Positions 6,445 through 10,555 of a DNA stretch of 10,555 nt are shown here, in pieces. Origin of the DNA: Loktanella sp. (GTDB lineage: Bacteria; Pseudomonadota; Alphaproteobacteria; Rhodobacterales; Rhodobacteraceae); contig PUNR01000096.1 of the NCBI GenBank assembly GCA_003551805.1, forward strand, positions 1-10,555. Reading direction: 5' to 3'. Each line of letters begins with the position of its first letter. Within the stretch, counting starts at the first letter, position 1. The notes under the pieces are model-generated. The model was not told the origin of the DNA, ran no database searches, and saw nothing but the letters and a program-made list of their open reading frames with translations. A program made the position numbers and the translations under genes.

Positions 6445-7058
6445 CGCGTTTTCTAACATTTTTGCTGGTCCTTGCCGCGCTGCCGCTTGCGGCGCAAGAG
6501 GCCGACCACACCCATCGCGCAGCCCGCGATCTGGCGCGCAGCGGCGCGCTGGCAGAGGCGGCCAGCCAGATGCGGGTATTGGCTGAACACGGGCACGGAC
6601 CGGCGCAGCTTGATCTGGCGGTCATGCTGGCGCGGGGCAAGGGCCTGCCGCAAGATGATGCCGCAGCGACCTACTGGGCCGAGCGCGCGCGGTTTTCAGG
6701 ACAGGCAGAGGCGGCAAAGCTTGCACAGCTTCTTTCGGCGCGGCTGGATCAGGCGACACGCGACAGCGTGATCTTTGGCTTACAGACCGATCTGGCCGCG
6801 ATCGCCGCGACAGGCGATCATGATGCAATGATGGCGCTGGGGCTGGTTGCCGCCGATCTGGATGATCCGGGTAAAGCCTATGTGAATTTCGCCGTGGCGT
6901 CGGCCTTTGGCGTGCCGCAGGCCATGGCGATGCGCGATGCCATGCTGGCCCAATTACCAACCGAAGCGCGTCGCGCGGCGCAAGAGGCGGCACAAGATGC
7001 CTTTGCCAGCCATTGCGCCGCGCTATCCCCGCCACAAAGGATTGCGACCTGTCCTTGA
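6441..7058 (+). CDS. Periplasmic Sel1-repeat protein
   Basis: A 205-residue protein. Residues 1-19 form a signal peptide (MTRFLTFLLVLAALPLAAQ) with probable cleavage near the Ala-Ala-Gln. The mature part has Sel1-like (TPR-type) helical repeats: one clear unit at 34-67 (ALAEAASQMRVLAEHGHG onward to GKGLPQD), its continuation AAATYWAERARFSGQAEAAK at 74-93, and a weaker one around 127-165. Sel1 repeats are scaffolds for protein contacts and often serve in envelope or cell-wall-linked processes. C192 and C204 near the C-terminus could form a disulfide in the periplasm. The start overlaps the stop of the 124-residue gene, indicating coupled translation, and the gene ends 3 bases from the converging acidic-protein gene. 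It may help assemble or place the flagellum; this is inferred from position only. Confidence 0.8.
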   Translation: MTRFLTFLLVLAALPLAAQEADHTHRAARDLARSGALAEAASQMRVLAEHGHGPAQLDLAVMLARGKGLPQDDAAATYWAERARFSGQAEAAKLAQLLSARLDQATRDSVIFGLQTDLAAIAATGDHDAMMALGLVAADLDDPGKAYVNFAVASAFGVPQAMAMRDAMLAQLPTEARRAAQEAAQDAFASHCAALSPPQRIATCP

Positions 7059-7061
7059 CGG

Positions 7062-7490
7062 TCAGTCTTCGGCGTCGTCGTCAGTGTCGAAATCTGCCAT
7101 CATCTGGGACAGAAGATCACTGTTCAGATCCATCTGCATCATCTTGACCTTGGGTGCCGAAGGGCCTGGTGCTGGTTCGTCCACAAGTTCGGGTGCGGGT
7201 TCCGGTTCTGGCTCTGGTTCCGCTTCCGGTTCAAGAATAGTGATCTCTTCTTCTTCGGCGGCGGGTTCAGTGGCTGCGCGCTGTAATCTGGCGTAACCCT
7301 CGGCCAGCAGGCGCAGCCGCAACCGCATCGCCAGATGACGCTCCATCGGTGTTGCGGCGTTGTCATAAACCCGTCCGGCTGCTGGCAGGCTTTCGGCCAA
7401 CGGCAGGGCCAGAAGCCGCCCTAACATCCGGCTGCACTGCCTTGGCAGGGCTAGGCGTGCTGTGGACAGGGGGCCTTGATCGGGTTTCAT
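7062..7490 (-). CDS. Acidic proline-rich protein of unknown function, divergent from the hook operon
   Basis: A 142-residue protein with three parts. Residues 1-73 are basic and helical (RLALPRQCSRMLGRLLALPL, then MERHLAMRLRLRLLAEGYAR). Residues 74-114 are low-complexity Glu/Pro (EPEAEPEPEPEPAPE). The C-terminal end is a short amphipathic segment and an acidic tail (KMMQMDLNSDLLSQMMADFD, then TDDDAED). No signal peptide or membrane segment is seen. The start at 7490 is backed by AGGA at 7498-7501 read on the minus strand, 7 bases upstream. It is transcribed away from flgB with 119 bases between, where R. sphaeroides-type loci can carry flgA, flgM or flgN. I see no match to FlgM, FlgN or FlgA. 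The conserved-looking short tail segment could be a docking motif. Function unknown. Confidence 0.62.
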   Translation of the reverse strand: MKPDQGPLSTARLALPRQCSRMLGRLLALPLAESLPAAGRVYDNAATPMERHLAMRLRLRLLAEGYARLQRAATEPAAEEEEITILEPEAEPEPEPEPAPELVDEPAPGPSAPKVKMMQMDLNSDLLSQMMADFDTDDDAED

Positions 7491-7512
7491 CTGTCATCCT
7501 TTCGCTTTCGTT

Positions 7513-7528
7513 TGGCACGGTGCTTGCA
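7513..7528 (+). promoter_or_regulatory. Sigma54 (RpoN) promoter of the flgB operon
   Basis: TGGCACGGTGCTTGCA is a complete match to the sigma54 consensus TGGCACG-N4-TTGCA, with GG at 7514-7515 and GC at 7526-7527 exactly 10 bases apart. The expected transcription start is about 7539, giving a 71-base leader before flgB. This fits the known control of the R. sphaeroides fla1 hook genes by sigma54 and FleQ/FleT-type activators. No activator-binding site can be assigned by sequence alone. Confidence 0.87.
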
Positions 7529-7554
7529 GCGCAATCTGCGTCACCGTTGCCATA

Positions 7555-7586
7555 CCCGCTGCAAGGATCGGACCATCCTGCAGGGG
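7555..7586 (+). promoter_or_regulatory. Stem-loop in the flgB leader
   Basis: In the predicted 5' leader the sequence folds into a 12-base-pair stem: CCC 7555-7557 with GGG 7584-7586, CTGC 7559-7562 with GCAG 7580-7583, and AGGAT 7564-7568 with ATCCT 7575-7579. Single-base bulges lie at 7558 and 7563, and the loop is CGGACC. The stem ends a few bases before the flgB ribosome binding site (AAGGAAAAGGA, 7591-7601) and leaves it free. It might stabilise the transcript or, as a palindrome in DNA, bind an activator downstream of the promoter. The fold is by eye. Confidence 0.5.
7560..7575 (-). promoter_or_regulatory. Possible sigma54 promoter for the acidic-protein gene
   Basis: On the minus strand, TGGTCCGATCCTTGCA keeps GG-N10-GC spacing and the TTGCA of a -12 element, with two changes in the -24 part. 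The predicted start near 7549 would leave a 59-base leader for the gene starting at 7490. It overlaps the flgB leader stem-loop, so the resemblance may be incidental. A second weaker GG-N10-GC candidate on the same strand lies at 7537-7552. Confidence 0.28.
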
Positions 7587-7609
7587 ACAGAAGGAAAAGG
7601 ACCAAACTG

Positions 7610-7993
7610 ATGCAGGCCTTTCGCGCCCATCTGGACCTGAACGCCACCGCCCTTGGCCTGCGCGAACAGCGCGGGACGATGCTGGCATCCAATATCGCCA
7701 ATGCCGCCACACCGGGGGTCAAGGCGCGTGATGTGGATTTTGACGCAATGTTGCAGGCCCAGATCGGCAGCGGCAGCTTGCGCACCAGCCATGGCCGCCA
7801 CTTTGCTGTGCCTCAAGCGGCCGCGGGCGGTGCCGGATATCGTGTGCCGATCAACCCGTCACTGGATGGCAATACTGTCGAAATGGCGGTGGAACAGATG
7901 CAATTTGCCGAAAACGCGCTGCGCTATCAGACCTCGCTGACATTTCTGAACCGTCGGATTTCCGGGCTGATGACCGCAATCAAGGGAGAATGA
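7610..7993 (+). CDS. flgB: Flagellar proximal rod protein FlgB
   Basis: A 127-residue rod subunit, exported by the flagellar type III system and placed at the base of the rod in the periplasm. The N-terminal signature of rod and hook proteins is present: LASNIANAATPGVKARDVDF at residues 25-44. The C-terminal helix that packs against it follows the family pattern (EQMQFAENALRYQTSLTFLN, residues 95-114). Length is normal for FlgB. The start is supported by AAGGA at 7597-7601, 8 bases before it; the frame stays open upstream through the promoter but has no other plausible start. First gene of the sigma54-driven hook and rod operon; its stop overlaps an ATG upstream of the preferred flgC start. 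Confidence 0.93.
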   Translation: MQAFRAHLDLNATALGLREQRGTMLASNIANAATPGVKARDVDFDAMLQAQIGSGSLRTSHGRHFAVPQAAAGGAGYRVPINPSLDGNTVEMAVEQMQFAENALRYQTSLTFLNRRISGLMTAIKGE

Positions 7994-7995
7994 CA

Positions 7996-8409
7996 ATGCA
8001 GATCCGCAATATATTCGATGTCGCCAATCACGCCATGTCGGCCCAGATGGTGCGGCTGAATACCGTATCATCCAATATGGCCAATGTGGGCGCTGTCAGC
8101 GCCACCAAGGATGGTGCCTATCGCCCGATGCGCCCTGTGTTCGAAACGATCTATGCCGATCAGTTTCAGACCCCCGGCCTGTCATCGACCCGCGTGCGCG
8201 ATGTGATCGCCACCGACCGCGAACCCGTGCAAAGCTATCGCCCCGACCATCCCTTGGCCGATGCTGATGGTTTCGTTTGGGAAGCTGTCGTCAACCCCGA
8301 GGAAGAAATGGTCGAGATGATCGAGGCCAGCCGCCAATATGAAAACATGCTTGAAACCGTTTCCACCCTGCGCACGCTGATGGCGCGCACGGTGCGGATG
8401 GGCGAATAG
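7996..8409 (+). CDS. flgC: Flagellar proximal rod protein FlgC
   Basis: A 137-residue rod subunit. The N-terminus NIFDVANHAMSAQMVRLNTV and SSNMANVGAV (residues 5-34) is the FlgC form of the rod signature, and the C-terminal helix (NPEEEMVEMIEASRQYENML) is typical of the family. FlgC assembles with FlgB and FlgF into the proximal rod between the MS ring and the distal rod. Two ATGs are possible, 7990 and 7996. I prefer 7996 because AAGGGAG at 7982-7988 is 7 bases upstream of it but only one base from 7990. It lies two bases after flgB and ends 11 bases before flgD. Confidence 0.93.
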   Translation: MQIRNIFDVANHAMSAQMVRLNTVSSNMANVGAVSATKDGAYRPMRPVFETIYADQFQTPGLSSTRVRDVIATDREPVQSYRPDHPLADADGFVWEAVVNPEEEMVEMIEASRQYENMLETVSTLRTLMARTVRMGE

Positions 8410-8420
8410 GACAGGCCAAG

Positions 8421-9077
8421 ATGAGCGATTTTCTGACAATCACGCAAACCGGTCGGCCTGCTACCGCAGCCGTCTCCGACAGGCGCAATGAAGAATTGGG
8501 GCAAAAGGATTTCCTGACCCTGATGGCCGCGCAACTGCAAAATCAGGACCCGTTCAAGCCAATGGAAAACGGCGCTTTTCTTGGCCAGATGGCGCAGTTT
8601 TCCACCGTCAACGGGATCGAGCGGTTGAATGAAACCATGTCAGGCGTCGGCGCACAGATTGCGGCACAACGACTGGCAGCTGGGTCAGGGATGATCGGCC
8701 AGCAGGTGCTGGTGCCCGGCACCCGCGCGCGTCCTGACGCCAATGGTGAAGTCCACGGTATGATTGATCTGCCCGAACCGGCCAGTCAGGTCAGCGTTTT
8801 CCTGCGCGATATGGCGGGGGAATTGCTGCATGAAATCGCGCTTGGCCCGCAGGGGCCGGGGCAGGTGCCCTTTGCCTGGACAGATGTACCCGCCAGCATG
8901 GTGCAATCGCGCAGCCAGATCCGGGTCGAGGTGCAGGCCGATACGCTGATGCCACCGACGCCGATGGTCTTTGCCCGCGTGCAGGCTGTGCAGATGCCGC
9001 CCCAGTCAGGGGATCTGATGTTCACGCTCGAAGATTACGGGCAATTGTCCAGCCTAGAAGTCAGCGCGCTGCGCTGA
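8421..9077 (+). CDS. flgD: Flagellar hook cap / scaffolding protein FlgD
   Basis: A 218-residue protein that caps the growing hook and guides addition of FlgE, then is shed when the hook is done. The N-terminal half has the defining FlgD motif FLTLMAAQLQNQDPFKPMEN at residues 31-50, followed by FLGQMAQFSTVNGIERLNET. The C-terminal half is beta-rich and fits the FlgD tudor/Ig-like domains, with GSGMIGQQVLVPG near residue 89. Length is normal for the family (about 220 residues). AGGA at 8408-8411 precedes the start by 9 bases. It sits between flgC and flgE as in gammaproteobacterial and R. sphaeroides fla1 operons. Confidence 0.94.
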   Translation: MSDFLTITQTGRPATAAVSDRRNEELGQKDFLTLMAAQLQNQDPFKPMENGAFLGQMAQFSTVNGIERLNETMSGVGAQIAAQRLAAGSGMIGQQVLVPGTRARPDANGEVHGMIDLPEPASQVSVFLRDMAGELLHEIALGPQGPGQVPFAWTDVPASMVQSRSQIRVEVQADTLMPPTPMVFARVQAVQMPPQSGDLMFTLEDYGQLSSLEVSALR

Positions 9078-9102
9078 TCCCGCTAAACAAAGGAGTTTTC
9101 CC

Positions 9103-10362
9103 ATGTCATTCTTTACTGCCCTGTCGGGGTTGAATGCGGCGCAGGCCGATATCTCGGTCACGTCAAACAACATTGCCAACGTCGGCACCTTGGGTTTTCG
9201 CGGCAGCCGCGCGGAATTTGCAGATATCTTTACCAGCGGCCCTTTCAGCCGCCCCTCCAGCCAGATCGGTTCAGGAACCGAGGTGACGCGGATGGGCGTC
9301 AATTTCTCCCAAGGCTCGATGCGGGCGACGGGCAATGTGCTGGATTTGTCCATCCAAGGGGCCGGTTTCTTTCAGGTCCAGCGCGGGGCAGAGCCGGGGG
9401 CACCCATGGCCTATACCCGTGCGGGCGCTTTCAACATGAATAACGAAGGCTATGTCGTGAATGCGGCAGGGCAGTTTCTGACGGTTTTTCCCGTCTCGGA
9501 TACGGGCGACACGTTGTCCACCGCGCAGACCCAGTCTCTGCGCATCCCGCGCGACTATGGCCTGCCGACGGCGACCAGCCTGATTGATCTGCAAATGCGC
9601 ATGTCTGTGACCGATAACGCAGGGTTCGGCACGCAGGCCGCCCTGCCTGCCGCCCCCTTCGATCCTGCCGATGCCAGCACCTTTGCGCATAGCGTGCCGG
9701 TGCCGGTTCTTGATGCGGCAGGTCAGCCGGTGCCGGCGCGTGCCTATTTCGTGCTGAACGATGCGCCCGATCCTTTGGATGGCAGCATTTCCTATACGGT
9801 GCAGTTGGTAGTAGATGGTCAGACAGGCGTGGCCAATGGCGCGCCACCGGTGTTGTCCTTTGATGCCAGCGGCGCCTTGACTGCGGGGGCAGAGCCTATG
9901 GCGTTTGATCTCCCCGATGGTGCTATTTCGCTGGATCTGGGATCATCGACCGCCGGTCAGGGGGCCTTTGGTACTGGCACCGTGCGCCACAACGGGCAGA
10001 CGACACAGCAATTATCAGGTATCGAGGTGGCCGATAACGGCACTGTCTGGGCACGGTTTGGCGCGGATACCACCATCGCTGTCGGGCAGGTTGCCATTGC
10101 CAATTTCACCGATTTGCAAGGGTTGGCCAATCTGGGCAATGCGTCTTTTGCGGCCACGCGTAATGCAGGGCCTGTGCGGTTGGTCGTTCCGGGGACAGCG
10201 GGCGCAGGTGCTGTCCGGTCCGGTTCGGTCGAGCAGGCAAATGTGGAACTGACCGAACAGCTGGTGCATCTGATCATGGCGCAGCGCAATTATCAGGCAT
10301 CCGCCAAGGCGCTGGAAACCAACGGTAAATTGTCTGAAACCGTGATGAATATCCGCAGCTAG
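9103..10362 (+). CDS. flgE: Flagellar hook protein FlgE
   Basis: A 419-residue hook subunit that polymerises into the universal joint outside the cell. The N-terminal signature covers residues 2-36 (SFFTALSGLNAAQADISVTS, then NNIANVGTLGFRG), followed by the conserved DLSIQGAGFFQVQ at 81-93 and AYTRAGAFNMNNEGYVV at 103-119. The variable middle, about 150-340, is the surface domain. The C-terminus has the matching helix VELTEQLVHLIMAQRNYQAS and the typical final NIRS. Length is near that of enterobacterial FlgE (about 400) and well below the long hook proteins of some alphaproteobacteria. A strong ribosome binding site, AAGGAG at 9090-9095, lies 7 bases before the start and is the best in the operon, as expected for an abundant subunit. 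Confidence 0.95.
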   Translation: MSFFTALSGLNAAQADISVTSNNIANVGTLGFRGSRAEFADIFTSGPFSRPSSQIGSGTEVTRMGVNFSQGSMRATGNVLDLSIQGAGFFQVQRGAEPGAPMAYTRAGAFNMNNEGYVVNAAGQFLTVFPVSDTGDTLSTAQTQSLRIPRDYGLPTATSLIDLQMRMSVTDNAGFGTQAALPAAPFDPADASTFAHSVPVPVLDAAGQPVPARAYFVLNDAPDPLDGSISYTVQLVVDGQTGVANGAPPVLSFDASGALTAGAEPMAFDLPDGAISLDLGSSTAGQGAFGTGTVRHNGQTTQQLSGIEVADNGTVWARFGADTTIAVGQVAIANFTDLQGLANLGNASFAATRNAGPVRLVVPGTAGAGAVRSGSVEQANVELTEQLVHLIMAQRNYQASAKALETNGKLSETVMNIRS

Positions 10363-10374
10363 GGATAAAGGCGC

Positions 10375-10555
10375 ATGGACAGGCTGATCTATACCGCGCT
10401 GAATGCGCTTAGCGTGAACCGTGACACGCAGGTGATGCAGGCGCAGAACCTCGCCAACCAGAACGTGCCGGGCTTTCGCGCCGATCTGCCCAATGAAGGC
10501 GGCACGCGCTTTCTGACCGCGTTGCAGGCGCTGCCGACCCGTGCCTTTCAGGTAG
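10375..10555 (+). CDS. flgF: Flagellar rod protein FlgF, N-terminal part
   Basis: The first 60 residues of a rod-type protein that runs off the end of the window. It begins MDRLIYTALNALSVNRDTQV and has the rod and hook signature QNLANQNVPGFRADL at about residues 25-39. The N-terminal MDR-hydrophobic-Y/I-TA pattern, and the position straight after flgE, identify it as FlgF and not FlgG. AAAGG at 10367-10371 lies 3 bases before the ATG, and AGGGA at 10361-10365 lies 9 bases before it. It starts 12 bases after the flgE stop, in the same operon. Confidence 0.88.
   Translation, partial: MDRLIYTALNALSVNRDTQVMQAQNLANQNVPGFRADLPNEGGTRFLTALQALPTRAFQV

Noticed and set aside
7194..7235. GGTTCC/GGTTCT-type hexamer run in the acidic-protein gene as a phase-variable repeat.
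   Set aside because: The units are imperfect, encode Glu-Pro pairs in frame, and lack the perfect identity needed for slippage.
7349..7609. Upstream extension of the flgB frame to 7349.
   Set aside because: It would run through the sigma54 promoter, the leader stem-loop and the divergent gene; FlgB proteins start at the ATG at 7610.

Overview
The window is a motility and chemotaxis island from a GC-rich alphaproteobacterium, most likely of the Rhodobacteraceae. Three things point there. The first genes match the tlpT-cheY6-cheA3 end of the Rhodobacter sphaeroides chemotaxis operon 3. The hook genes run flgB-C-D-E-F, the order of the sigma54-driven 'fla1' flagellum of that group, which resembles gammaproteobacterial systems and not the usual CtrA-controlled alphaproteobacterial one. 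A near-perfect -24/-12 sigma54 promoter precedes flgB. No mobile element, tRNA, rRNA or CRISPR array is visible.

Layout. (1) 1-4399, plus strand: the 3' end of a chemoreceptor (TlpT-like), a stand-alone receiver (CheY6-like) and a 1088-residue CheA3-type protein with an HPt domain at one end, a CheW-like domain at the other and no intact ATPase motifs between. (2) 4469-5387, plus strand: fliS, then two small uncharacterised genes joined by stop/start overlaps. (3) 5369-5979, minus strand: a FliL-like membrane protein followed by a 45-codon small gene that converges on the fliS group with a 19-base overlap. (4) 6070-7058, plus strand: a 124-residue protein of unknown role and a periplasmic Sel1-repeat protein, behind a possible sigma28-type promoter. 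(5) 7062-7490, minus strand: an acidic, proline-rich protein of unknown role, divergent from the hook operon. (6) 7513-10555, plus strand: sigma54 promoter, a leader with a strong stem-loop, then flgB, flgC, flgD, flgE and the start of flgF.

How they fit together. In the R. sphaeroides model a cytoplasmic receptor cluster controls phosphorylation of the CheA3 HPt domain by a separate kinase (CheA4, not in this window). The phosphoryl group goes to CheY6, which acts on the motor. FliS chaperones flagellin. FlgB, FlgC and FlgF form the rod, FlgD caps the growing hook and FlgE is the hook subunit. The FliL-like, Sel1-repeat and small genes are probable accessory flagellar factors by location only. 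No stretch over 300 bases lacks a gene; the longest gaps are about 120 bases (7491-7609) and 90 bases (5980-6069), and both hold promoter-like sequences.
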